Positions 36,156-43,962 of a stretch of 60,770 bases of DNA are shown in pieces. The notes under the pieces were generated by a model that was given only the letters and a program-made list of their open reading frames with translations, made no database searches and was not told the origin of the DNA. Source of the stretch: Caldifarciminota bacterium. GTDB taxonomy: Bacteria; Hydrothermota; UBA3073. The translations under genes and the position numbers were made by a program. Every line of letters begins with the position of its first letter. The stretch's first letter is position 1. Location of the stretch: assembly GCA_023129165.1 (NCBI GenBank), contig JAGMCL010000003.1, positions 1 to 60,770 of the forward strand, read 5' to 3'.

Positions 36156-36177
36156 ACAGCATAAATGCTGTCACTCG
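36156..36177. repeat. Family-A REP palindrome upstream of the transposase
   Basis: ACAGCATAAATGCTGT followed by CACTCG, 10 bp before the transposase start, in the same orientation as the 35459 copy; lies between truA and the transposase. Confidence 0.85.
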
Positions 36178-36183
36178 ATTTCC

Positions 36184-36891
36184 TTAATATATCACCTGTT
36201 TGAGATACAAGCCGCTTGCTGGAGCAAGAGCTGTCCTACCCTCTTCCCCATTCAGCATTCTGATTATAGTATCTCTATTTAACTTCCCCCTTGAAAAAAG
36301 CAGAGCAGTACCAATCATCATTCTCACCTGTTTATGTAAAAACCTGTTTCCTTCAACCTCAAAATGCACCTCATCTCCCTCCTCATACACTTCAAATCTT
36401 CTTATGTTGCATAAACCACTATCTCTTTTTGTAAATTTCTCGAAATTATGTTCTCCATAAAAAACTTGTGTAATTTCATTCAGTAAATCCATGTTAAATT
36501 TAAATCGGTATTCACCAACATAATTTCTCCTTAAAGGTGATTTCCCTTTCAAAAGTCGGTAAAGATATATTCTTACCTTTGCAGAGTATCTTGCATGGAA
36601 CTCATCAGGTACTTTTATTGCATCTTTAATATATATATCCTCTGGTAGATTTGCGTTGGTTGCACTTTTAAGCTTCTCCGGGGTTAACCTTGAGGATGTA
36701 TGAAAGTTAACAACCTGGGCAAGTGCGTGGACACCCTTATCTGTTCTTCCTGCACAGTTAATACTTACATTCTCACCTGTAACCCTTTGAATAGCGGATT
36801 CAATCTCACCCCTTATGGTTCGTTTTCTGGGTTGTATCTCATATCCAGAAAAATTTGAACCATCATATTCTATAATAAACATTAAGTTCAT
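36184..36891 (-). CDS. truA: tRNA pseudouridine synthase A
   Basis: 235 residues, a normal length for TruA. Converts U38-U40 of the anticodon arm to pseudouridine. Visible motifs: FIIEYDGSNFSGYEIQP at the N-terminus, the catalytic Asp in CAGRTDKGVHALAQVVNF (about 46-63), RIYLYRLL (the conserved Tyr region), and FLHKQVRMMIGTAL. Minus strand, in line with the broken tatD and nnrE/nnrD genes; its 3' end is next to a REP element. Confidence 0.95.
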   Translation of the reverse strand: MNLMFIIEYDGSNFSGYEIQPRKRTIRGEIESAIQRVTGENVSINCAGRTDKGVHALAQVVNFHTSSRLTPEKLKSATNANLPEDIYIKDAIKVPDEFHARYSAKVRIYLYRLLKGKSPLRRNYVGEYRFKFNMDLLNEITQVFYGEHNFEKFTKRDSGLCNIRRFEVYEEGDEVHFEVEGNRFLHKQVRMMIGTALLFSRGKLNRDTIIRMLNGEEGRTALAPASGLYLKQVIY

Positions 36892-36905
36892 AAGGAATTA
36901 TTTGA

Positions 36906-37329
36906 TTATAGGTTAAAGACCTTTATTGCATTTCTTTCAGTAATGTCTTCTAAATCTTTTATCGGTACCTGTTTTATCTCAGAGAGTTTTGATAGGGTAA
37001 GAACGATGTTCTTGGGTTCATTTCTCTTTCCCCTTTCCGGTCCAAGAACAGGCGCATCAGATTCTAAAAGCATGTTTCTAAGAGGAACTGCTTCAGCCAG
37101 TAGTTGCTTCGGAAATCTTTTTATACTCATTTAAACCAGGCTCCATACCAAGCGTTGTATAAATAATACCCTTATAATTCCTTGAAATTTCTAAGCTTGC
37201 AATTCCGGATTTGTAATCTATCGAAGCATCTATTATGACCCTTATACCTGTATCTACAGCCCTTTTTATAACCTTATTTCTATCGGCATCAAAATCATTA
37301 TCATTTATATGTGCATGTACATCTATCAT
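36906..37329 (-). pseudogene. tatD: Broken TatD-family hydrolase gene (internal deletion and frameshift)
   Basis: The 5' part (37329-37093) encodes MIDVHAHINDNDFDADRNKV, the metal-binding HxH N-terminus, to GMEPGLNEY. In another frame the 3' part (37130-36906) encodes the C-terminus PKQLLAEAVPL, LLESDAPVLGP with its active-site Asp. Together about 135 codons against ~255 in intact TatD; the middle with the other metal ligands (Glu, two His) is missing and the frames do not match. Hence a pseudogene by deletion, most likely inactive. Confidence 0.85.
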
Positions 37330-37428
37330 AGGATAAAGGATAAATTACTAATTGCTCTAATTTCTAATGTCAAATTATAGACCAAAGGGAAAGGAAAAAG
37401 GAAAAATAAAGCGAAAAGGAGTGATCTC

Positions 37429-38976
37429 TTATAGTGGAGTACTTAGTATCATCTTTATCGCATCAGGGATTTTGTCCATCACATCCCCGGCAATAACAGA
37501 GTATTCAGTTTTTCTTTCTGCAGCAAGGTCACCCGATAATCCATGAATAAACACACCAAGAACTGAAGAGAGGAAGATATCCACACCCTGTGCACAAAAA
37601 CCTGCAATAATGCCAGTCAATACATCTCCTGAACCCGCTGTTGCGAGAGCAGAGCTACCATTAGTGTTAACAAAGCACCTTCCTTCTGGTGAAGCTACCA
37701 CTGTTGGAGCACCCTTTAAAACCAGAATAACATTCCATTCTTTAGCCAGCTCAATAGCAATGTCTATCCTATTCTTATTTATATACCCAACATTTTTCCC
37801 GGTTAACCTGGAAAGCTCCCCTGGATGTGGTGTAAGAATAAGGGTTGGATGTTTCTTTTTAAGGTCACTACTTTTTAAATTATTTAATCCATCAGCATCA
37901 ATTATAATGGGTTTCTCTGAACTCTCTATAATTTTTATTATAAGCTCTCTCGTCTCTTTATGGATACCAATACCTGGACCCAATGCAAATACATCTATAT
38001 TCTCGATACACTTATCAAGCACACCTACTGCCGAACTTGCCAATGTTTGTGAATTAGTTTCAGGCAGTGGAATTGTTACTACCTCTGTTACTTTCTCTTC
38101 GAGTATATGATTGAGGCTTTCAGGAATACCGAGATAGACGAGACCCGCACCACTCCTCAGGGCAGAGATTGAAGAAAGTGCTGCAGCTCCAGTAAAACCA
38201 GGAGAACCAGCAAGTATCAAAATCTTTCCAAAGGTACCCTTATGTCCATATTGGGGTCTTTCTGGCAGAATTGACCGTGCAAGAACTCTATCTATCAATT
38301 CAATATCTATCTCATCTAAGATGTATTGGGGAGTTCCAATGTCTATTACACACAGTTTGCCACAATAATCCCTCCCAGGATAAAGATAAAGACCTCTTTT
38401 TGGAAGACACATAGTGCAGGTAAGATTTGCCCTTACACACGAACCTTCAATACTTCCATCAATAGAATTAATACCTGACGGAATATCTATAGAAACATTT
38501 GAAATCTTCCTTTCATTTATTAATTCAATTATATCAGCCGCAATACCCTTTATCCTGCCCTTATATCCTGTTCCAAAAATAGCATCCACAATAATATCCG
38601 CAGCATCAAGCGATTCTTTAAATGTCGTAAGTATCTTAATATTAAAGATTTCACATACATCAATACCCATATTGAGAATAATCTCAAGATTAATTCGGGC
38701 ATCACCTTTTAAATCTTTAATTTTACCAATGAGAAAAACAGATATATCTGCCTTCCTCTTTTTAAGCCATCGTGCTATAACAAAACCATCTCCACCGTTA
38801 TTACCTTTACCACATACTATAATAATCTTTTTGTACTCAAGAGGACCATATTCCTCCTCCATTTTATCTACTGTTCCTCTCCCTGCATTCTCCATTAAAA
38901 CGACACCTGGGATACCAACCTCTTCGATAGCCCATTTATCTATTTTTTTCATCTCGTCTGGTTTTACAAGTTTCAT
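37429..38976 (-). CDS. nnrD: Bifunctional NAD(P)HX epimerase / ADP-dependent dehydratase
   Basis: 515 residues, the usual length of the NnrE-NnrD fusion. The N-terminal YjeF domain (1-~215) shows MKLVKPDEMKKIDKWAIEE, IIVCGKGNNGGDGFVIARWL and DAIFGTGYKG. The C-terminal kinase-like dehydratase domain (~225-510) shows KILILAGSPGFTGAAALSS, FALGPGIG, LTPHPGELSRLTG and the catalytic AGSGDVLTGIIAGF. Repairs hydrated NAD(P)H. Downstream of plsX with a REP-filled 235-bp gap. Confidence 0.95.
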   Translation of the reverse strand: MKLVKPDEMKKIDKWAIEEVGIPGVVLMENAGRGTVDKMEEEYGPLEYKKIIIVCGKGNNGGDGFVIARWLKKRKADISVFLIGKIKDLKGDARINLEIILNMGIDVCEIFNIKILTTFKESLDAADIIVDAIFGTGYKGRIKGIAADIIELINERKISNVSIDIPSGINSIDGSIEGSCVRANLTCTMCLPKRGLYLYPGRDYCGKLCVIDIGTPQYILDEIDIELIDRVLARSILPERPQYGHKGTFGKILILAGSPGFTGAAALSSISALRSGAGLVYLGIPESLNHILEEKVTEVVTIPLPETNSQTLASSAVGVLDKCIENIDVFALGPGIGIHKETRELIIKIIESSEKPIIIDADGLNNLKSSDLKKKHPTLILTPHPGELSRLTGKNVGYINKNRIDIAIELAKEWNVILVLKGAPTVVASPEGRCFVNTNGSSALATAGSGDVLTGIIAGFCAQGVDIFLSSVLGVFIHGLSGDLAAERKTEYSVIAGDVMDKIPDAIKMILSTPL

Positions 38977-39092
38977 AATATATCCTTATCTTATATTTGG
39001 TATTGTGAAAAATCTCTCAAATAATTTTTCGTAATCTATTGTTTTAAAAAGTAATTATCAATTTTCTACTTTATTCTCCCTGATTATTGTGG

Positions 39093-39187
39093 GGGTCGGA
39101 TTCCTGCCCGAAGGCAGACGGGTATCCGACCCGTTTCTTTTGCGGGTTCGATAAATCGAACCCCTACATTTTTGCTTTCATATTCTT
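39093..39187. repeat. REP-like palindromes (family C)
   Basis: GGGTCGGAT...ATCCGACCC (39093-39132) with CCTGCCCGAAGGCAGACGGG in its loop, then GGGTTCGATAAATCGAACCC+CTAC (39144-39167) and the tail ATTTTTGCTTTCATATT. The second palindrome and its tail recur at 46081-46121. Confidence 0.75.
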
Positions 39188-39211
39188 TTCCATACGGATC
39201 TTTAGGACATA

Positions 39212-40204
39212 TTATTCTTCGCGGTATCTTATATTTTCAAACTTACGTTCAATAACACTATTTATATTACATCTCTTACATTCTGCTGCAAGCATTAAGG
39301 CATTCTTTATAGCCTTTTTTTCTGACCTACCATGGCATACAATATCTATACCCTTAACTCCAAGTATTATCGCCCCTCCAACTGCCTCATATTTCATCCA
39401 TTTTGCTATTCCACGCAAGGCATCTCTTACAAGTAAACCACCAATTTTAGCTTTAAAAGAACTATTAATAGCATCATTAAGCAAATCTATAATAAGGTCA
39501 ACTACTCCTTCACCAAATTTTAATAATGAATTACCAACAAATCCATCACACACGACAACGTCACAAACATCTTTCATCAGCATATGTCCTTCTATGTTTC
39601 CAATAAAATTAATATTAGCTGATTTTAGAAGCTCTCTTGCCTCCTTTATTAAAGAACTGCCCTTAATCTCCTCCTCACCAATAGACAGTATACCCACTCT
39701 GGGAGATTGTATCTTCATTATCCATTCAGCATATATACTCCCCATTACACCAAACTGAAAAAGATGTTCTGGTTTTGCATCTGCATTTGCACCAACGTCT
39801 ATTACTAAAAATCTACCATCCTTTGTAGGAAAAAAGGTAGCAAGACCGGGCTTTTTAACATTTTTTAGTCTACCAAGACCAAGGGTGGCAAACGCTACAA
39901 AGGCACCTGTATTACCAGCTGAGACAAAGGCATCAATCTTATCCTTTTTTTGCAGTTCTATTCCTTTTGCAATCGATGAATTCTTCTTTCTTCTGAATGC
40001 TACAGATGGTGATTCATTAGCATCGATTACCTCTGGTGCATTAACAATTAACACATTTTCTGGTAATTTTCCTTCAAGGACTTCTCTTTTCCCTATGATA
40101 AAAAACTGTACGTCGTCTACAGTATCAACAAGTTCTGATATGGCATTAATTATAACCTCGGGTGCATAGTCTCCACCCATTGCATCTATACCAACTTTAA
40201 TCAT
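39212..40204 (-). CDS. plsX: Phosphate acyltransferase PlsX
   Basis: 330 residues from the ATG at 40204, beginning MIKVGIDAMGGDYAPEVII as is typical of PlsX; an upstream TTG would place the start before the promoter. Makes acyl-phosphate from acyl-ACP for glycerolipid synthesis. Further motifs: SAGNTGAFVAFATLGLGRL, LVIDVGANADAKPEHLFQF, VGILSIGEEE.KG, CDGFVGNSLLKFGEG. The promoter's -10 box ends only 7 bases before the start codon, so the message would be essentially leaderless. No Shine-Dalgarno. Confidence 0.95.
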   Translation of the reverse strand: MIKVGIDAMGGDYAPEVIINAISELVDTVDDVQFFIIGKREVLEGKLPENVLIVNAPEVIDANESPSVAFRRKKNSSIAKGIELQKKDKIDAFVSAGNTGAFVAFATLGLGRLKNVKKPGLATFFPTKDGRFLVIDVGANADAKPEHLFQFGVMGSIYAEWIMKIQSPRVGILSIGEEEIKGSSLIKEARELLKSANINFIGNIEGHMLMKDVCDVVVCDGFVGNSLLKFGEGVVDLIIDLLNDAINSSFKAKIGGLLVRDALRGIAKWMKYEAVGGAIILGVKGIDIVCHGRSEKKAIKNALMLAAECKRCNINSVIERKFENIRYREE

Positions 40205-40211
40205 AAGAATA

Positions 40212-40240
40212 AGTATATCATAATTTTTATTACATGTCAA
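40212..40240 (-). promoter_or_regulatory. plsX promoter, leaderless arrangement
   Basis: Minus strand: TTGACA (40240-40235), 17-bp spacer, TATACT (40217-40212), then TATTCTT and the plsX ATG. Confidence 0.8.
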
Positions 40241-40284
40241 GTTTTTTATTTTATATAGATAATATCCCGTATCATTTTTTTTGC

Positions 40285-40313
40285 TTGACAAATTATTGTT
40301 TTCATATTATAAT
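40285..40313 (+). promoter_or_regulatory. Promoter of the geranylgeranyl-reductase-like gene, divergent from plsX
   Basis: TTGACA (40285-40290), 17-bp spacer, TATAAT (40308-40313); start about 40320, leaving a ~20-nt leader. It rules out the earlier in-frame start at 40281. Confidence 0.85.
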
Positions 40314-40340
40314 CAGTTCACTATATTAATACCTATTTTA

Positions 40341-41516
40341 ATGACTAAATTGGATAAATACTATGACATAGTTGTCGTTGGTGCTGGACCAGCTGGTTCT
40401 GCAGCAGCGATAGCTGCTTCCAAAGAAAAGGTAAGAGTACTCCTTATTGAAGAACATAAAGACATAGGTATTCCTGTTTGCTGTGCTGAGGCAACATCTT
40501 TTGAGGAAATAGAGAATTTTTTAAAGCCTAAAGATGACTGGATTGCATCAAGTATAGATGGTGTTATTCTGACTTCACCCTCAAAAAGAAGTCTAATTAT
40601 TCACCATCCTAATGCAGGATTCATACTAAATCGTGAAATTTTTGATAGGGACCTTGCCCTTATGGCTAAAGAGCAGGGAACAGAAGTCATTACAGATTCA
40701 AAGGGAATTTCAGTCAACTCAGATGGCATAAAAATAATTTATAAAGACAAAGAGATTTTTGTAAGGGCAAAAATAATTATTGCCGCAGATGGTATATCTT
40801 CTCTAATTGGTAAAAAAGCTGGACTTGATACTGAATTATCTAAAAAGGACTACTGGATAACCTATCAATATAGATTGAGGTCTAAAGATATTAGAAACCA
40901 CTATGTTGAGATATTTTTGGGAAGAGAATTTGCTCCGGGTGCATACATCTGGATATTTCCAAAGGGTGAGGAGCTTGCAAACGTTGGATTGGCTATATCT
41001 CCTTTACTTACAAAGAACTCTCCTAAATTATTTCTTGATAAATTTATTAAATGGAGATTCAATAAGGTTGAAATTGAAGGTAGATCTTCCGGTAGGTTAC
41101 CTTCGAAGTTTATGACCTCTATAGTGAAGGATAACATTGTTCTTGTCGGAGATGCAGCAAGGTTTGTCGATCCTTTAACAGGTGGTGGTATATACAATGC
41201 TATCCTATCAGGTAAACTCGCTGGGGAGGTATCTATCAGGGCCATAAAGGAGAACGATGTTTCCATACTTAAAAATTACGAAAAAGAGTGGTTTAAGAAA
41301 AAGGAAAGAGAATTTAGAATTAAGATAAAGTTAAAAGAGTTATGTATGAAACTCACTGATGATGATATTGAAATTGTCTACGACTTTATAAATAAGACTT
41401 ACGGAGGTAAAACAATTTATAGTTTTTATATTCTTGAAACAGCAAAAAAAATCATTACTATGTCTCCAAAACTCTTGAGATTTACAAAATACCTTAAACC
41501 CACGCTTATGAAATGA
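40341..41516 (+). CDS. Geranylgeranyl-reductase-family flavoprotein
   Basis: 391 residues from the ATG at 40341, chosen because the promoter covers the upstream alternative. FAD-binding VVVGAGPAGSAAAIAA (about 11-26), the PCCAEA-like VCCAEATSFEE, FLNREIFDRDLA, YIWIFPKGEELANVGL, and the FAD motif VGDAARFVDPLTGGGI. This is the layout of GGR/ChlP and archaeal-lipid-type digeranylgeranyl reductases. It reduces isoprenoid double bonds in menaquinone or lipid chains (family inference; substrate unknown). First of three plus-strand genes. Confidence 0.9.
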   Translation: MTKLDKYYDIVVVGAGPAGSAAAIAASKEKVRVLLIEEHKDIGIPVCCAEATSFEEIENFLKPKDDWIASSIDGVILTSPSKRSLIIHHPNAGFILNREIFDRDLALMAKEQGTEVITDSKGISVNSDGIKIIYKDKEIFVRAKIIIAADGISSLIGKKAGLDTELSKKDYWITYQYRLRSKDIRNHYVEIFLGREFAPGAYIWIFPKGEELANVGLAISPLLTKNSPKLFLDKFIKWRFNKVEIEGRSSGRLPSKFMTSIVKDNIVLVGDAARFVDPLTGGGIYNAILSGKLAGEVSIRAIKENDVSILKNYEKEWFKKKEREFRIKIKLKELCMKLTDDDIEIVYDFINKTYGGKTIYSFYILETAKKIITMSPKLLRFTKYLKPTLMK

Positions 41517-41524
41517 AAAAATGT

Positions 41525-41549
41525 TCCTGTAGAGTATTCCTCTACAGGA
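41525..41549 (+). terminator. Hairpin downstream of the geranylgeranyl-reductase-like gene
   Basis: TCCTGTAGAG-TATTC-CTCTACAGGA, a perfect 10-bp stem 8 bp after the stop. No T-run follows on this strand, so termination is possible but unproven. Next, GCCTGCTATCGCAGGC at 41562-41577 is another palindrome. Confidence 0.5.
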
Positions 41550-41660
41550 TAAACACGTTCATTGCCTGCTATCGCAGGCAGGCATTCCATAGTAAAATCC
41601 AAAAATTTACCTGTTTATTTAATTGGTTAACAGTTTAAATAAAGCCCACTGGAGGTTTCC

Positions 41661-42755
41661 ATGCAAATTTTGCTATTGTTGTTGTTTCTCATTCCCAGAG
41701 ATGTAATAGCTTTTGACACACCAAATGATGCAGGTAGCTCAATAACAATGGAATGGGAGACTTTAGATGAGGATACTATAATTGCAGGATATGAAATATG
41801 GAGAAGTGAGGTTCAGGACACCGGTTTTACCATGATTGGTTACGTTGGTAGTGGCACAAACATATATAAAGACTTGTTGGATATTGAAAATGGTAAAGAA
41901 TACTATTTTAAGATAAGGGGACGCACCCGTGATTTCTCCTATACAGATTTCTCAGCTACTTCTTCACCTGTTATTGCGTCATATCAATGGTTTAATATAG
42001 CAAGGCTAAATACATTAATTGCAGTTGTCATATTTGTATTACTTTTATTTTATTTTGTGAATAATGCAAAAAGGGGTAAATCACTGTTCATAAGAAAGAT
42101 TGCCGGGCTCGATGCAGTCGATGAAGCAGTAGGCAGATCAACTGAGATGGGAAAGTCTGTTCTGTACGTTCCAGGACTTTCTACAATGTCTGATGTTGCA
42201 ACCATTGCATCAATAAATATATTACAAAGGGTTGCTAAAAAGGTCGCTGAATATGATACACCTCTTATTGTTCCTGTAGCAGATGCCATAGTATATATGG
42301 TAGCAAGACAGGTGGTTAAAGAGGGTTATATGGAGGCAGGAAGACCGAATTCCTTTAATGAGGATAATGTCTTCTTCGTTACACAGAGCCAATTTGCATA
42401 TGCCGCTGCAGTAGATGGTATAATGTTAAGAGAAAAGCCTGCCACCAATCTCTTTCTTGGAATGTTCTGGGCTGAATCACTCCTTTTGGCAGAAACAGGA
42501 CATATGACAGGTGCTGTCCAGATAGCTGGTACAGATGCAGTACACCAGCTGCCTTTCTTTGTTACTGCTTGTGATTATACAATCATAGGCGAAGAGCTAT
42601 ACGCAGCTTCAGCCTATCTTTCTAAAGAACCTATACTTGCTGGAAGCATAAAGGCACAGGACTGGGGAAAGTTAATAATATTGATCTGGGTGGTAATTGG
42701 TATTATTTCAGGTATTTTTGGTTTTACACTTTTATCAAGAATTCTGCAGGTTTAA
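41661..42755 (+). CDS. Fibronectin III plus DUF6754 membrane protein
   Basis: 364 residues with a GGAGG Shine-Dalgarno. Signal peptide (1-~16), one fibronectin type III-like domain (about 20-100; AGYEIWRSE, YYFKIRGRT), a transmembrane helix (about 113-134), then the DUF6754 domain: KIAGLDAVDEAVGRSTEMGK, SVLYVPGLSTMSDVATIASI, DTPLIVPVADAIVY, QIAGTDAVHQLPFF, GEELYAASAYLS. A C-terminal helix is at 333-358. DUF6754 is a conserved domain of unknown function. The architecture suggests a membrane protein with an outside FN3 domain. Confidence 0.85.
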   Translation: MQILLLLLFLIPRDVIAFDTPNDAGSSITMEWETLDEDTIIAGYEIWRSEVQDTGFTMIGYVGSGTNIYKDLLDIENGKEYYFKIRGRTRDFSYTDFSATSSPVIASYQWFNIARLNTLIAVVIFVLLLFYFVNNAKRGKSLFIRKIAGLDAVDEAVGRSTEMGKSVLYVPGLSTMSDVATIASINILQRVAKKVAEYDTPLIVPVADAIVYMVARQVVKEGYMEAGRPNSFNEDNVFFVTQSQFAYAAAVDGIMLREKPATNLFLGMFWAESLLLAETGHMTGAVQIAGTDAVHQLPFFVTACDYTIIGEELYAASAYLSKEPILAGSIKAQDWGKLIILIWVVIGIISGIFGFTLLSRILQV

Positions 42756-42762
42756 TTAAAGA

Positions 42763-42810
42763 GACAGGATATCAGGGTATCAGGATATCAGTAGATCAGG
42801 ATATCAGTAT
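42763..42810. repeat. AGGATATCAG tandem repeats upstream of hemW
   Basis: Three AGGATATCAG copies separated by GGTATC and TAGATC fragments between the DUF6754 gene and hemW. Short-word repeat; each unit contains the palindrome GATATC. Confidence 0.7.
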
Positions 42811-42844
42811 AAAGTTGTTTTTTCTCCTCTAATCTTACCCTCAA

Positions 42845-43936
42845 ATGCCAGGATTATATATACACATCCCATTTTGTATTAAAAAGTGTAAATATTGCGC
42901 TTTCCATTCCCTGCCATATAACAGTGAACTTGTAAAACAGTATATAGTGAGTCTCAAAAAAGAAGCAGAGCTACGTAAAGAAACTTTCGGGAAAACATTT
43001 GATACTGTATACATTGGTGGCGGAACACCTTCTGTTCTTAAGATTTCAGAATTGCTTGATATATTAAAAATTATTAATTATAATTTTAACTTATCACCGC
43101 GAGAATTCACCATAGAGGTTAACCCAGGCACTGTTAATAGAGAGAAATTAACCTGGTATAGAAGTGTGGGAATAAATAGACTAAGTATTGGAGTACAATC
43201 TTTAAATGACAAAGAACTTGAATACCTTGGAAGGATACACACGGGTAAGGAGGCAGTTGAGTGTTTTAAGGATACAAGATTCGTAGGATTTAAAAACATA
43301 TCAATTGATTTGATATACGGAATACCTATTCAAGACAAAAATTCATGGTATTCAACACTTAATGGAATAACAGCTCTTTATCCAGAACACATTTCAGCCT
43401 ATTCTCTATCATATGAGCCAGACACTCCTTTGTATGGAGAAAAACCCATGAAGGAGGATTTGGAAGAGAAATTATATTACTATATGATAGAATATCTAAA
43501 AGACAAAGGATATGAACAGTACGAGATATCTACTTTTGCAATTTCTGGATATAAGTCGAGACATAACACGAATTACTGGAATGGAGGAATTTATCTCGGG
43601 CTTGGTCCCTCTGCTCACTCCTTCGATGGAACTCACAGGTATGCCAATCCAGAGCTTTTTGATTATATAAAGGGTAAAAGTTTTAAAAAGGAAAAGATTA
43701 ACCGAACAGAGGCACTTGAGGAATATATTATGTTGGGGTTGAGGAAAAGAGAGGGTATTTCTCTTTTAGAATTCTCTAATAGGTTCGGTAACGAGACATA
43801 TAATAAACTAATCAAGGAAATAAAAGAACCATTCCTTGAAGTTGACAGAGATAGGGTCAGAATTACAGAAAAAAAACAGTTTATTGCAGATGCAATTATT
43901 ATCTCTATTATTTACCATCTTAGTAATGAGAAATGA
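42845..43936 (+). CDS. hemW: HemW-like radical SAM heme chaperone / coproporphyrinogen oxidase-like protein
   Basis: 363 residues. Radical SAM cluster motif in IPFCIKKCKYCAF (Cys11, Cys15, Cys18), VYIGGGTPSVL, TIEVNPGTV, LSIGVQSLNDKELEYLGRIH, ISIDLIYGIP, YEISTFAISGYKSRHN and YWNGGIYLGLGPSAHSF, all standard for HemW. It lacks the extra N-terminal region and the longer Cys motif of true HemN oxygen-independent coproporphyrinogen oxidase, so a heme-trafficking role is preferred. Confidence 0.9.
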   Translation: MPGLYIHIPFCIKKCKYCAFHSLPYNSELVKQYIVSLKKEAELRKETFGKTFDTVYIGGGTPSVLKISELLDILKIINYNFNLSPREFTIEVNPGTVNREKLTWYRSVGINRLSIGVQSLNDKELEYLGRIHTGKEAVECFKDTRFVGFKNISIDLIYGIPIQDKNSWYSTLNGITALYPEHISAYSLSYEPDTPLYGEKPMKEDLEEKLYYYMIEYLKDKGYEQYEISTFAISGYKSRHNTNYWNGGIYLGLGPSAHSFDGTHRYANPELFDYIKGKSFKKEKINRTEALEEYIMLGLRKREGISLLEFSNRFGNETYNKLIKEIKEPFLEVDRDRVRITEKKQFIADAIIISIIYHLSNEK

Positions 43937-43962
43937 GATTGTTTCGCCAAGATAATTATGTT

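Noticed and set aside
38414-39034. 206-codon plus-strand frame opposite nnrD
   Set aside because: Antisense to the YjeF domain; no start signal and hydrophobic composition typical of reverse frames.
39144-39167. tRNA T-arm (GGTTCGAAT-like)
   Set aside because: GGGTTCGATAAATCGAACCC is a simple palindrome; no acceptor stem or anticodon arm around it. The same holds at 46081.
39087-39758. 223-codon plus-strand frame opposite plsX
   Set aside because: Begins in a REP element and lies antisense to plsX.
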